Shown here: one piece after another, positions 40,967 through 49,715 of the stretch
How the letters are laid out: the number at the start of each line of letters is the position of its first letter
Position numbering within the stretch: the first letter of the stretch is position 1
Assembly: GCA_018240895.1 (NCBI GenBank)
Contig: JAFEEX010000001.1
Location: 33,210-97,209, forward strand
DNA length: 64,000 nt
From: Pseudomonadota bacterium
Lineage (GTDB): Bacteria > Pseudomonadota > Alphaproteobacteria > Sphingomonadales > Sphingomonadaceae
Direction: 5' to 3'
Made by a program: the position numbers and the translations under genes
Notes under the pieces: model-generated
Databases searched by the model: none
What the model saw: only the letters and a program-made list of their open reading frames with translations
Told to the model about the DNA's origin: nothing

Positions 40967-41959
40967 TTACCCTCCCGTCACCGACATATGCCGGGCCAGC
41001 GCCGGGGCCTGCCCCTTGCCGTCGATTGCGAAGTGATGGCGCTCAGGCTTGATCGCCATCGCCCGGTTCAGCGCCGCTTCCAGCGCGACATCGGCATTGG
41101 CCGAGCGCAGCGCTGCGCGCAGATCCACCATCTCGCTGCCGCCAAGGCAGGGGTGAAGCTGCCCGGTGGTGGTCACCCGCACACGGTTGCAGCCATCGCA
41201 GAAGTTGCTGGTGAGCGGGGTGATGAAGCCCAGCCGCCCGCCGGTTTCGGCCACATCGACATAGCGCGCCGGGCCGCCGGTGCGATGTGCGCTGGCGGCA
41301 AGGGTAAAGCGCTGATCAAGCGCGGCGCGCACCTGGGTCAGCGGCAGGTATTGATCGAACCGGTCGGCATCGACCGCGCCCAGCGGCATCACCTCGATCA
41401 GGGTCAGGTCCATGCCCTGCCCATGCGCCCACTCGATCAGCGCAGGAATTTCGTGTTCGTTGACGCCTTTCAGCACCACGGTGTTGATCTTGATCTTCAG
41501 CCCCGCCGCCCGCGCCGCGGCAATGCCCTCCAGCACCTGTGTCAGCCCGTCGCGCCGCGCCAACGCCACAAAGGTCGCGCGATCAAGCGTGTCGAGCGAG
41601 ACGTTGATCCGCCGCACCCCAGCCGCCGCCAGATCATCGGCATGGGAGGCAAGCTGCGTGCCATTGGTGGTGAGGGTCAGTTCCTCCAGCCCGTCACCCA
41701 GCCTGCGCCCCAGTGCCCGGACCAGTTCGATCATGTCACGCCGCACCAGCGGCTCGCCCCCGGTCAGGCGAATCTTTGTGACCCCGCGCGCGATGAAGGC
41801 CAGCGCAAGCCGGTGCAATTCTTCCAGGTCCAGCACCTCGGCGCGGGGCAGGAAGGTCTGCCTTTCCGGCATGCAATAGGTGCAGCGCAGATCACAGCGA
41901 TCGGTAACCGACAGACGCAGGTAAGTGATGCGCCGCTGGAACTGATCGACAAGGCTCAT
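40967..41959 (-). CDS. moaA: GTP 3',8-cyclase MoaA (radical SAM)
   Basis: The first enzyme of molybdenum cofactor synthesis, with two [4Fe-4S] clusters. The 330-residue protein has the N-terminal radical-SAM motif C-x3-C-x2-C at Cys22, 26 and 29 (CDLRCTYC). The second cluster set is C-D-G-C-N-R-V-R...C-L-G-G near 260-280, and the essential C-terminal Gly-Gly is present (SVTGG). The ATG overlaps the stop of the Rossmann-like gene (ATGA). MoaC is not in the window. Confidence 0.97.
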   Translation of the reverse strand: MSLVDQFQRRITYLRLSVTDRCDLRCTYCMPERQTFLPRAEVLDLEELHRLALAFIARGVTKIRLTGGEPLVRRDMIELVRALGRRLGDGLEELTLTTNGTQLASHADDLAAAGVRRINVSLDTLDRATFVALARRDGLTQVLEGIAAARAAGLKIKINTVVLKGVNEHEIPALIEWAHGQGMDLTLIEVMPLGAVDADRFDQYLPLTQVRAALDQRFTLAASAHRTGGPARYVDVAETGGRLGFITPLTSNFCDGCNRVRVTTTGQLHPCLGGSEMVDLRAALRSANADVALEAALNRAMAIKPERHHFAIDGKGQAPALARHMSVTGG

Positions 41960-42285
41960 GCCGGGGATGGTATCACAGGACCAGCGCCCGCGTCATCTAG
42001 CGGCAGATATTGCCCGGTGAGGCCCGGCGCGGCACCGAGATAGGCCAGCGCCGCCGTCACCGCCGCCGCGCTTCCCCCCGCCACTGCATTGACCCGGCCC
42101 GGAATCCGTGCCCGCGCCAATCCTTGAATCGCGGCCAGCCGCCAGGCGGTGTGAGTATGATCCGCCGACGGAAAAATCAGCACGAGATCGGTTTCGCCGC
42201 CAGCACCCGGCAGGATCGATGCATAAAACGCCTCGGCAGCCGCAAGCGGGTCATCTGGCAGGCTGGCTATCTCCAGCCGCTCCAT
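41956..42285 (-). CDS. Small Rossmann-like (degenerate SDR) protein
   Basis: A 109-residue protein. The central part, [40 protein letters not shown] and [19 protein letters not shown], resembles a trimmed short-chain-dehydrogenase Rossmann unit. It lacks the catalytic Y-x3-K. It overlaps folB upstream (TGATG) and moaA downstream (ATGA). That fixed position between folB and a pterin-cofactor gene suggests a helper role in pterin metabolism, but this is inference. Confidence 0.7.
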   Translation of the reverse strand: MERLEIASLPDDPLAAAEAFYASILPGAGGETDLVLIFPSADHTHTAWRLAAIQGLARARIPGRVNAVAGGSAAAVTAALAYLGAAPGLTGQYLPLDDAGAGPVIPSPA

Positions 42286-42656
42286 CAGCGCCGCTCGCGC
42301 GTCAGGGTCATGCCGATTTTCTCGCCCGCTTCGCTGATCGCCAGCTTGACGATCTTGACGCTGACCCATTCGATCCGCTCATCCTGCAAAAACAGCGTAT
42401 CGCAGATGTGATCGGCCACCGCCTCTATCAGCTTGAAGTGGACGCCCGGCGGCAACGCGTCGGACGCGGCGAACTTCAGATCCATGTAATTCTTGCTGGC
42501 TGACAGCGGCGTGTCCGGTTCAAACCGGGCGATCGGCTTCAGTCGGGTCTGGATGGTAATCCGCAGCGGCTGGGGACGGCCGGTTTCCTCCGAATAGATG
42601 CCGGTCAGGACATCGTGTTCGAAATCGGCAACTTCAAGAATCAGCGAATCGGCCAT
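42285..42656 (-). CDS. folB: Dihydroneopterin aldolase FolB
   Basis: A 123-residue tunnelling-fold enzyme of folate synthesis. It converts 7,8-dihydroneopterin to 6-hydroxymethyl-dihydropterin. The conserved Glu-bearing G-I-Y-S/P-E-E segment (LTGIYSEETGRPQPL) and the catalytic Lys region VSVKIVKL near 95-102 are visible. The Y-x-x-L segment (YMDL) is in place. It is third gene of the operon after the RNA methyltransferase (9-bp gap) and overlaps the Rossmann-like gene. Confidence 0.85.
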   Translation of the reverse strand: MADSLILEVADFEHDVLTGIYSEETGRPQPLRITIQTRLKPIARFEPDTPLSASKNYMDLKFAASDALPPGVHFKLIEAVADHICDTLFLQDERIEWVSVKIVKLAISEAGEKIGMTLTRERR

Positions 42657-42665
42657 GTGCCGCCT

Positions 42666-43583
42666 TTAGCCCGGATTTGACCAGCGCGCGAAAATCGCAG
42701 TGGGGAGCAGCCGCCCACCTTGTTGTTCTTCGCGCATGGCAAGATCGCCATGCTCGATCCGGCCCGGCAGGTCGGCGAACACCTCGTTCAGCAGCCCCGC
42801 AAGCGCCAGAGAAGACATCCGCACTGCATAGACCGTCAGGAACAGAAAGCGGCTGTTTGCATCAAGCAGTTGCCGGCAATCGGTGACAAGGCCGGGCAGA
42901 TGTTCCTCCAGCCGCCACACCTCGCCCTCCGGCCCGCGTCCGAACTTGGGCGGATCAAGAATGATCCCGTCATAACGCCGCCCCCGACGCACCTCTCGCG
43001 CGGCGAATTTGGCGGCATCGTCAACAATCCAGCGGATCGGGCGATCCGTCATGTCCGCCAACGCGGCGTTTTCGCGCGCCTGGGCGACCGATTTCTTGCT
43101 GGCATCGACATGAGTGACCGGGCCGTGGGCGGAAAGCGCCAGGGTGCCGACGCCGGTGTAGCCGAACAGGTTGAGGCTGGAAAACTCTCCCCCGCCTGCG
43201 GCGGTCCCCTTCCCCGTGCCGGGATGGTACTGCTCGCTCATCCATTCCCACACCGGGGCCATGTCGGGAAAGAAGCCGAGGTGGCGGAACGGGGTGCAAC
43301 TGGCGGTGAAGCGCACGTCGCCCCGTTCGAGCGGCCAGCCTTCACGCGGCACTGGTCTGGCGAATTGCCAGCGCCCACCGCCGTCCTCATCCGAACCAGG
43401 CACGAATTCGCCATCGCTGGCCCAGCGTTCCAGCCGGGGCCGCCACAGCGCCTGCGGATCGGGACGGATGAAGCGGTGCGGGCCATACCGCTCCAGCTTG
43501 CGCCCGTCGCCCGAATCGATCAGGCCGTAGTCGGCCCATGCCTCGCCCGCCATGACCAGCGGCTGTTCGATCAGGTCCGCCAC
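42666..43583 (-). CDS. Class I SAM-dependent methyltransferase, RlmI/RlmK-like
   Basis: A 305-residue enzyme. The C-terminal Rossmann domain (about 130-300) carries LNLFGYTGVGTLAL (SAM loop), VTHVDASKKSVAQARENA, the catalytic-loop ILDPPKFGRG (NPPY-like) and LTVYAVRMSS. The N-terminal ~120 residues hold a small domain without a clear PUA fold. This pattern is that of 23S rRNA cytosine/guanosine methyltransferases (RlmI/RlmK/RlmL related). The start is GTG 43583. It heads the folB-moaA-moaD-moaE operon. Confidence 0.85.
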   Translation of the reverse strand: MADLIEQPLVMAGEAWADYGLIDSGDGRKLERYGPHRFIRPDPQALWRPRLERWASDGEFVPGSDEDGGGRWQFARPVPREGWPLERGDVRFTASCTPFRHLGFFPDMAPVWEWMSEQYHPGTGKGTAAGGGEFSSLNLFGYTGVGTLALSAHGPVTHVDASKKSVAQARENAALADMTDRPIRWIVDDAAKFAAREVRRGRRYDGIILDPPKFGRGPEGEVWRLEEHLPGLVTDCRQLLDANSRFLFLTVYAVRMSSLALAGLLNEVFADLPGRIEHGDLAMREEQQGGRLLPTAIFARWSNPG

Positions 43584-43648
43584 TCACCCAAACTCCCGCT
43601 CATGCCGAGCTGCCCGAAGCACGCGCGCGGCCGCCAAGCGGGGCGTGC

Positions 43649-43675
43649 GGCCTTCGGCAGGTTCAGGCTGAGCGG
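43649..43675 (-). repeat. Dispersed 27-bp intergenic repeat, copy 2 (inverted)
   Basis: Reverse complement begins CCGCTCAGCCTGAACCTGCC, matching the copy at 1441-1467 with four changes. It is embedded in the 107-bp gap between thrC and the methyltransferase gene, next to an imperfect CCGAAG/CTTCGG hairpin. Confidence 0.55.
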
Positions 43676-43690
43676 GGACAGGAGCAATGC

Positions 43691-45091
43691 TCACCCCCGC
43701 GCCACCGCGTGACTGGCAACGTAATTTGCGATGCTGTCGTAATCGCCCGGCAGGTCAACCAGCCGCTCCTCCCGCTCAAACAGATCGCCGATCCGTGCAG
43801 GCAGGCTGGGGCGCTGACCGGTCGCCCGCTCCACCGCGTCGCGGAACTTGGCGGGGTGCGCGGTGGCCAGCGTCACTACCGGCACATCGCGGGGGATGGT
43901 GGCGGCCCGCGCCGCGTGAAGGCCGATCGCCGTGTGCGGATCAAGCAGCTCGCCGCTGGCATCGAAGGCCCAGCGGATTGCCTGGGCCATGTCATTGGCA
44001 TCGGCCCGTGCGCTGGAAAACAGCGCGGCTGCGCCCTGGCGCTGGGCGTTGGTAAGCTGCATCGTCCGGTTCGCTTCAAACCCGGCCATCTGCGCGGCCA
44101 GCGCCGCGCCATCACGCCCGCCAACGTCAAACAGCAGCCGTTCGAAGTTGGACGAAACCTGGATATCCATCGATGGTGCCGCGGTGGGCGTCACCGTTCC
44201 GGCCGAATAGTCACCCGTGGTCAGCGCGCGGTGGAGGATATCGTTGACGTTGGTGGCAACGATCAGCCGCTCGATCGGCAGGCCCATCTGCGCCGCGACA
44301 TAGCCCGCGAACACGTCCCCGAAATTGCCGGTCGGCACCGCGAAGGCCACCTTGCGGTGCGGCGCGCCCAGTTGCAGCGCGGCGGCGAAGTAATAGACCA
44401 CCTGCGCCATCAGCCGCGCCCAGTTGATCGAATTGACCGCGCCGATCGCAAAGCGGTCCGTCATCGCCCGGTCGGCAAACATCCGCTTCACCATGGCCTG
44501 GGCATCGTCAAAGGTGCCCTCGATCGCGATGTTGTGGACGTTGGGGGCCAGCACCGTAGTCATCTGCCGGCGCTGGACATCGCTGACCCGCCCCTTGGGA
44601 TGGAGCATGAATATCTCGATCCGCGCCCGCCCGGCAACAGCATCGATCGCCGCCGAACCGGTATCTCCAGAGGTCGCGCCAACAATGGTCAGCGGATCGC
44701 CGCCACGGCTGAGAAATTCCTCAAACAACAGGCCCAGCAATTGCAGCGCCACATCCTTGAAGGCCAGCGTCGGCCCGTGAAACAGCTCAAGCAGCCAGTG
44801 CTGTTCATCAAGCTGCTTGAGCGGGGTCACCGCCTTGTGCGCGAAGCGGCCATAGGCCTGGGTGGTCAGTTCGAGCAGGCGTTCAGGCGTCAGGCAATCC
44901 CCGACAAAGGGCTGCATCACCCGCGCGGCCAGCGCGGCATAGGGCAGCCCCGCCATCCCGGCGATCTCGCCTTCGGTAAAGCGCGGCCATTCGCGCGGGA
45001 CATAAAGCCCGCCGTCGGAAGCCAGACCAGCCAGCGTCGCGCCGGCGAAATCGAGCGCGGGAGCGCCGCCACGGGTAGAGATGTAGTCCAT
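43691..45091 (-). CDS. thrC: Threonine synthase
   Basis: A PLP enzyme converting O-phosphohomoserine to threonine. The 466-residue protein has the Schiff-base Lys in HGPTLAFKDVALQLLG (about 110-125), TSGDTGSAAIDAV, the phosphate-binding AVPTGNFGDVFAGY and N-terminal YISTRGGAPALDFAGATLAGLASDGGLYVP. This is the longer fungal/E. coli-type ThrC. ATG 45091 lies 12 bp after surf1, so it is read with the cox cluster. No threonine leader peptide is seen. Confidence 0.96.
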   Translation of the reverse strand: MDYISTRGGAPALDFAGATLAGLASDGGLYVPREWPRFTEGEIAGMAGLPYAALAARVMQPFVGDCLTPERLLELTTQAYGRFAHKAVTPLKQLDEQHWLLELFHGPTLAFKDVALQLLGLLFEEFLSRGGDPLTIVGATSGDTGSAAIDAVAGRARIEIFMLHPKGRVSDVQRRQMTTVLAPNVHNIAIEGTFDDAQAMVKRMFADRAMTDRFAIGAVNSINWARLMAQVVYYFAAALQLGAPHRKVAFAVPTGNFGDVFAGYVAAQMGLPIERLIVATNVNDILHRALTTGDYSAGTVTPTAAPSMDIQVSSNFERLLFDVGGRDGAALAAQMAGFEANRTMQLTNAQRQGAAALFSSARADANDMAQAIRWAFDASGELLDPHTAIGLHAARAATIPRDVPVVTLATAHPAKFRDAVERATGQRPSLPARIGDLFEREERLVDLPGDYDSIANYVASHAVARG

Positions 45092-45103
45092 CAAACGGGG
45101 CCG

Positions 45104-45700
45104 TTAGCCCCCGCCCGTGCCGTCCGCAAGGCGCTTGCGCAGCGCCAGCGCGTAAATGACCAGCGCAGTCAGCGCGAACAGGAACCACTGCACCGCGTAG
45201 GACAAGTGGTTATTGGGGATCGCGTTGGGATCGGGCGCGGCGCTGGGTTGCAGTCCGGCAAGCGGTTGATCGGCCACCACGCGGGCGCCCTTAGGCCCAT
45301 CAGGCGCGATCACGCCGCCAACGCTGCCGCCGGCATAGTGCAGCGGTGCCGGGTTCTGGGTCCAGCCCAGATTGACCTCAACCGCCATGCCATCGGCCGT
45401 TTTGCACTGGCCCCATTGCGCCCAGCCGGTATCGCCCTGGCGGTTGTGCCCCGCCATCGGCTGGGTATCGCCACCCGCAATGCATTCAAAGGTGGTGTGG
45501 CGAAACCACACCCTCTGCCGGGCGGCCGCGTCAAACGGCAGCGATGCATCGGAAGAAAGCTGCACGTTTTGGCTGTAGAGGTGCAGCAGCGCTTCCTTCT
45601 GCCGCAAGCGGTCAAGCTGCCAGAACCCCAGCGAGACCATCACCCCGGCCGCCAGCAGCACCAGCACGGTCGGGATCACCGGAATGCGGCGCAGGGTCAT
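45104..45700 (-). CDS. surf1: SURF1 family cytochrome oxidase assembly protein
   Basis: A 198-residue inner-membrane protein with N- and C-terminal transmembrane helices (about 8-28 and 170-190) around a soluble loop. SURF1 landmarks are LGFWQLDRLRQKEALL and the C-terminal NNHLSYAVQWFLFALTALVIY. It is slightly short for the family. SURF1 helps insert heme a into subunit I. The ATG overlaps the stop of DUF983 (ATGA). Confidence 0.92.
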   Translation of the reverse strand: MTLRRIPVIPTVLVLLAAGVMVSLGFWQLDRLRQKEALLHLYSQNVQLSSDASLPFDAAARQRVWFRHTTFECIAGGDTQPMAGHNRQGDTGWAQWGQCKTADGMAVEVNLGWTQNPAPLHYAGGSVGGVIAPDGPKGARVVADQPLAGLQPSAAPDPNAIPNNHLSYAVQWFLFALTALVIYALALRKRLADGTGGG

Positions 45701-46068
45701 TCCTCGCGCAGATCCTTGCCAGTCGCCTCGCGCGCCTTGCGCTTGTATTCGGAAAACAGCAGCGCCGCCTTGGTAACCCGCAGGCCCCAGATCGTCGTCC
45801 CGACAATCAACGGTGTCCACAGCAGGACATGGACCCACCATGGCGGTTCAAACCTGAACTCCACGATCACGGCAAGGACCACCACCAGGGCACCGATGAT
45901 TGTGGTCAGGAATGCCGCTGGTCCGTCACCGACATTGAACGAGGCGAAGTCCAGCCCGCAGATCCGGCATTTCGGGGCAAACCCGGTCAGACTGTCAAAC
46001 AGCGTCTTGCTGCCGCACCGGGGGCAAAGCCCGCGCACCGCGGCGGCGGTGATGGTCGGTTCAGGCAC
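45697..46068 (-). CDS. DUF983 family zinc-ribbon membrane protein
   Basis: A 123-residue protein with an N-terminal C-P-R-C-G...C-R-I-C-G zinc ribbon (Cys15, 18, 34 and 37) and two transmembrane helices (about 52-72 and 78-97). DUF983 is found beside cox operons in alphaproteobacteria, and its role is unknown. Position in the cluster (after ctaE, before surf1) suggests oxidase assembly. Confidence 0.9.
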   Translation of the reverse strand: MPEPTITAAAVRGLCPRCGSKTLFDSLTGFAPKCRICGLDFASFNVGDGPAAFLTTIIGALVVVLAVIVEFRFEPPWWVHVLLWTPLIVGTTIWGLRVTKAALLFSEYKRKAREATGKDLREE

Positions 46069-46125
46069 GGCCCATGCACCACGGATCGGGCTGGTGATCG
46101 ATCAGTTTACCCGCTCCGCCCCGCA

Positions 46126-46947
46126 TCAGTGAACCGGATAGCCCCAGCCGCCCCAGACATAGATCGCCACGAACAGGAACAACCACACCACGTCAACAAA
46201 GTGCCAGTACCATGCCGCCGCCTCAAAGCCGAAGTGCTGACGCGGGGTGAAGTCACCGCGATAGGCGCGCAGCAGGCAGACGATCAGCATGATGGTGCCG
46301 ACGATAACGTGGAACCCGTGGAAGCCCGTCGCCATGTAGAACGCGCTGCCATAGGTGTTCTGGCCAAACGGGAACGGCGCGTGGATATATTCATAGGCCT
46401 GGATGCTGGTGAACAGCAGGCCGAGCAGAACCGTCAGCCACAGCCCCTTCTTCAACCCTTCGCGGTCACCATGGATCAGCGCGTGATGCGCCCAGGTAAC
46501 CGTGGTGCCAGAGCACAGCAGGATCAGCGTGTTGAGCAGCGGCAGGTTGAACGGGTCCATCACCGCTTCGATCGCCTTGGGCGGCCATTGCCCGCCGACC
46601 GCGTCGGACAGTTTTGACGGGAACAGCGAGAAATCGAAGAAGGCCCAGAACCAGCCAACGAAGAACATCACTTCCGAGGCGATGAACAGGATCATGCCAT
46701 AGCGCTGATGCAGCTGAACGACCGGGGTATGGTCGCCCGCGTGCGCTTCATTGATAATTTTGCCAAACCACGAGAACATCGAGGCCAGCAGAACCGCCAG
46801 CCCCAGCCATGGCACGAAATGACCGCCGGGCATCTTGTGCATGAACAGCACCATGCCGCTGGTGAAGGTCAGCGCACCGATCGTGGTCAGCAACGGGGTG
46901 ATGTCGGGCGGCAGGATATGGTAATCGTGGTTCTTTGTACCGGCCAT
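46126..46947 (-). CDS. ctaE: Cytochrome c oxidase subunit III
   Basis: A 273-residue seven-helix subunit III. Conserved features include KNHDYHILPPDITPLL, IASEVMFFVGWFWAFF (with the E in helix III), GTTVTWAHHALIHGD, FHGFHVIVGT and the C-terminal WYWHFVDVVWLFLF. ATG 46947 is chosen over an in-frame ATG 30 nt upstream because AGTKNHDYHI is the family N-terminus. It belongs to the ctaC-to-surf1 operon. Confidence 0.96.
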   Translation of the reverse strand: MAGTKNHDYHILPPDITPLLTTIGALTFTSGMVLFMHKMPGGHFVPWLGLAVLLASMFSWFGKIINEAHAGDHTPVVQLHQRYGMILFIASEVMFFVGWFWAFFDFSLFPSKLSDAVGGQWPPKAIEAVMDPFNLPLLNTLILLCSGTTVTWAHHALIHGDREGLKKGLWLTVLLGLLFTSIQAYEYIHAPFPFGQNTYGSAFYMATGFHGFHVIVGTIMLIVCLLRAYRGDFTPRQHFGFEAAAWYWHFVDVVWLFLFVAIYVWGGWGYPVH

Positions 46948-47014
46948 GATGCTGTCGTCCCCGTCTCTCTGTCTCATCCGGCGAAGCGCTCCGCCGGGGA
47001 ATTACCAGACGCCC

Positions 47015-47611
47015 TTATCGCGCCGGATCGGCCCGGTCCAGTACCTTTGCGGTGCCGTTCGCGGCCTTGTGGAAAGTGTAGCTGAGCGTAATCTGCGTCT
47101 CGTTCTTTGTCTCTGGATCGTCGGCGATTGCCGGGTCGACGTAATAGATCACCGGCATATCAACCTTCTGCCCCGGTTGCAGGGTTTGCTGGTTGAAGCA
47201 GAAACACTGGATCTTCTTGAAATACTTGCCAACCAGTTCCGGTTCCACGTTGAAGCTGGCAACCCCGGTAATCGGCTCGTTCGACAGGTTTTCCGCGGTG
47301 TAGAAGGCCTGCATCCGCTGGCCGATCCGCATGTCCTGCGTGATCTGCTGGGGGGCAAAGCGCCAGGCCATGCCGCGCTCCACATTGCCGTCAAACCGCA
47401 CCGAAATGTGCCCGTCGCCCACTTGCACGGCATTGGCCTGGGCCGCGCTCGCCCGGCCGGTGGTGCCGCCATAACCGGTCACCTGGCAGAATATCCGGTA
47501 CAGCGGGACCGAGGCGAAACCCAGCCCCAGCATGGCCAGCGCCACGCCGGCCATGATCATCGCGGTCCGGCGGTTGTGCCGCGGCGCGGGGCGGGATGCA
47601 GGGCTGTTCAT
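47015..47611 (-). CDS. ctaG: Cytochrome c oxidase assembly protein CtaG (Cox11)
   Basis: A 198-residue copper chaperone that delivers CuB to subunit I. It has an N-terminal transmembrane anchor (about 18-38), a periplasmic Ig-like domain and the copper motif C-F-C-F in KKIQCFCFNQQTL. YRIFCQVTGYGGT follows the anchor. ATG 47611 is preferred over a TTG 9 nt upstream. It lies 5 bp after the small TM gene. Confidence 0.95.
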   Translation of the reverse strand: MNSPASRPAPRHNRRTAMIMAGVALAMLGLGFASVPLYRIFCQVTGYGGTTGRASAAQANAVQVGDGHISVRFDGNVERGMAWRFAPQQITQDMRIGQRMQAFYTAENLSNEPITGVASFNVEPELVGKYFKKIQCFCFNQQTLQPGQKVDMPVIYYVDPAIADDPETKNETQITLSYTFHKAANGTAKVLDRADPAR

Positions 47612-47616
47612 CGCCC

Positions 47617-47748
47617 TCAATGCCTCATCTTGGCGATAGTGATGAAGAAGAACAGCAGGGCAAACCCCGCCAGCACCAGGGCCAGGGCACGATTGCGCCC
47701 GCGGATGATCCGCGCGCGTTCTTCTTCAGGGCTGGGAGGAATCTGCAT
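47617..47748 (-). CDS. 43-residue single-TM protein between ctaB and ctaG
   Basis: Reading ATG 47748 to TGA 47617 gives 43 residues: an Arg/Glu-rich cytoplasmic N-terminus (PPSPEEERARIIRGRNRAL), one helix (ALVLAGFALLFFFITIA) and a short basic end, KMRH. Small CoxF-like genes of this kind lie at this position in many alphaproteobacterial cox clusters. It is separated from ctaB by 6 bp and from ctaG by 5 bp. The role is unknown. Confidence 0.8.
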   Translation of the reverse strand: MQIPPSPEEERARIIRGRNRALALVLAGFALLFFFITIAKMRH

Positions 47749-47754
47749 TCGGGA

Positions 47755-48666
47755 TCATCCGATCAGGAAACGGTCCGCCACCAGCGCGGCGAACAGGGCA
47801 AAAAGGTAGAACACCGAATAAGCGAACAACCGCTTTTCCGGGCGCATATCATCATCAGCCGCATTGCCGCGGAACACCGCGACCCGCAGCGCCAGCAGCA
47901 GGAACATCGCCGAAAGGATCAGCGCGGCAGCGCCATAAAGCCAGCCCGCGACGTGCAGCCAGAACGGCGCGAGGCTGAGCGGCAGCAGCAGCACCGCATA
48001 GATCAGAATCTGCCGGCGGGTGCTGTGATGCCCGGCAACCACCGGCATCATCGGAATTCCGGCTTGAGCATAGTCCGTTTCCACAAACAGCGCGAGCGCC
48101 CAGAAGTGCGGCGGGGTCCAGAAAAAGATGATCGCGAACAGCAGCACCGGCATCAGGCTGATCTGGCCGGTCGCGGCAATCCACCCGATCATCGGCGGAA
48201 AAGCCCCTGCCCCGCCGCCGATCACGATATTCTGCGGCGTGCGCGGCTTCAGCCAGATGGTATAGACCACGGCGTAATAGACGATCGAAACGGCCAGAAT
48301 CGCCGCCGCCAGCCAGCTTACCGCCAGGCCCATGATCAGCACCGAGGCGACTGACAGCCCCACGCCGAAATCGCGCGCCACCTTGCGGTCCATCCGCCCC
48401 GCCGGCAGTGGCCGCCGGGCGGTGCGCTTCATCTTTGCATCAAGGTCCGCTTCCCACCATTGGTTGAGCGCGGCCGCGCCCCCTGCACCCAGCGCAATGC
48501 AGAGAATAGCGGTAAAGCCCAGAATCGGATCGATCCGCACCGGCGCGGCCAGCAGTCCGCTCAGCCCGGTGAATATCACCAGGCTCATCACCCGCGGTTT
48601 GGTCAGCGACAGGAAATCGCGCCAATCGGCAGGCAGGGAAACGGCGGGGGCAGCGGACGCGGTCAT
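47755..48666 (-). CDS. ctaB: Protoheme IX farnesyltransferase (heme O synthase)
   Basis: A 303-residue UbiA-superfamily membrane enzyme that farnesylates heme b to heme o, the precursor of heme a. It has the N-terminal [13 protein letters not shown], the Asp-rich N-x-x-x-D-x-x-x-D site in [20 protein letters not shown] and [13 protein letters not shown]. The nine-helix pattern is clear. It is separated from ctaD by an inserted epimerase and an epoxide-hydrolase-like gene. Confidence 0.96.
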   Translation of the reverse strand: MTASAAPAVSLPADWRDFLSLTKPRVMSLVIFTGLSGLLAAPVRIDPILGFTAILCIALGAGGAAALNQWWEADLDAKMKRTARRPLPAGRMDRKVARDFGVGLSVASVLIMGLAVSWLAAAILAVSIVYYAVVYTIWLKPRTPQNIVIGGGAGAFPPMIGWIAATGQISLMPVLLFAIIFFWTPPHFWALALFVETDYAQAGIPMMPVVAGHHSTRRQILIYAVLLLPLSLAPFWLHVAGWLYGAAALILSAMFLLLALRVAVFRGNAADDDMRPEKRLFAYSVFYLFALFAALVADRFLIG

Positions 48667-48743
48667 GATTCAGGGGCGCTATAGAAGGGTCCAGGCCTTG
48701 GCGAAAGCCCGTTTCCCCACTGACCTTTGCGCAAACGGGCCGA

Positions 48744-49703
48744 TCAGAGCCGCTTGAGCCAGTCGACCAGCAGCGCATTCACCTCGTCAGGTTGTTCCTG
48801 CTGGGTCCAGTGGCCCACACCTTCCAGCACATGGCCCTCAACCTGCGGCGCGAACAGGCGCATCATCGCCACCGGATCGGCCACGGCCCCAAACAGCGTG
48901 GTCGCCGGATCGCGGCTGCCGCCGATGAACAGGCACGGCTGTTCGATCCGCTTGCCGGCCCAGGCTTTGAGCCATTCGTAATCCCGCTCGTGATTGCGAT
49001 AGCGGTTGAGCGGACCGCGAAAGCCCGAGGAGCGGAACTCACCCTCGTAATAATCCAGGTCTGCGCCGGTCAGCCAGGGAACCGGCTGCGGATCGGGCAG
49101 ACCTTCCAGAAAGGTCGCGCCCAGCGGCTTGTCCCAATAATTGCCCGGCGGCACGTCGCCGCTGATCGAATACATCATCCGGGCGACAAAATCGCGCGGG
49201 TCCGCCTCAGCCTCTTCCTCGGCCACGCCGGGTTCCTGAAAATACTCCTGATAAAAGAAGCGGCCCTGGCTGGTGAAATGTTCACGAAAAATTTCCGTGA
49301 ACGGGCGCTGCGGCGCGCCGGAGAACGGCACGGACAGGCCCGCCACGGCCCTGATCCTGTCTGGCCGGGTAAAGGCCGTGTTCCACACGATCGGCGCGCC
49401 CCAATCATGCCCGATCAACACCACCGGCTCACCGGGCGACAGCGCATCGGCCAGCCCCACCAGATCGCCGGCGATCTTCTCCAGCGTATAGTCCTCAACC
49501 CGGGGCGGTTTGCCGGAACCGCCATAACCGCGCACATCGATTGCGCAGGCCGTGAACCCGGCATCCGCAACCGGGCCAATCTGGTGCCGCCACGAATACC
49601 AGCTTTCAGGAAAACCATGAACCATGACCGCCAGCGGCCCGCTGCCCTGAATCGCGCAGCGCAGGGTGACCTCGCCAGTGTCGATCAAACGGAAATCAGT
49701 CAT
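48744..49703 (-). CDS. Epoxide-hydrolase-like alpha/beta hydrolase
   Basis: A 319-residue alpha/beta hydrolase of the EH/haloalkane type. It has the oxyanion motif H-G-F-P-E-S-W-Y-S-W-R-H-Q, the nucleophile Asp in LIGHDWGAP, the cap domain with candidate Tyr residues and the catalytic His in GVGHWTQQEQP. A second acid lies in GGSRDPATT. Its position inside the cox operon is unusual. The substrate is unknown. Confidence 0.87.
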   Translation of the reverse strand: MTDFRLIDTGEVTLRCAIQGSGPLAVMVHGFPESWYSWRHQIGPVADAGFTACAIDVRGYGGSGKPPRVEDYTLEKIAGDLVGLADALSPGEPVVLIGHDWGAPIVWNTAFTRPDRIRAVAGLSVPFSGAPQRPFTEIFREHFTSQGRFFYQEYFQEPGVAEEEAEADPRDFVARMMYSISGDVPPGNYWDKPLGATFLEGLPDPQPVPWLTGADLDYYEGEFRSSGFRGPLNRYRNHERDYEWLKAWAGKRIEQPCLFIGGSRDPATTLFGAVADPVAMMRLFAPQVEGHVLEGVGHWTQQEQPDEVNALLVDWLKRL

Positions 49704-49715
49704 CGGTTGTTCTTT

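Noticed and set aside
43709-46132. 807-codon open frame on the + strand, antisense to thrC and surf1
   Set aside because: It is antisense to clear thrC, surf1 and DUF983 genes. Long antisense frames are expected in GC-rich codon-biased DNA. The translation is Arg/His/Gly-rich without any motif.
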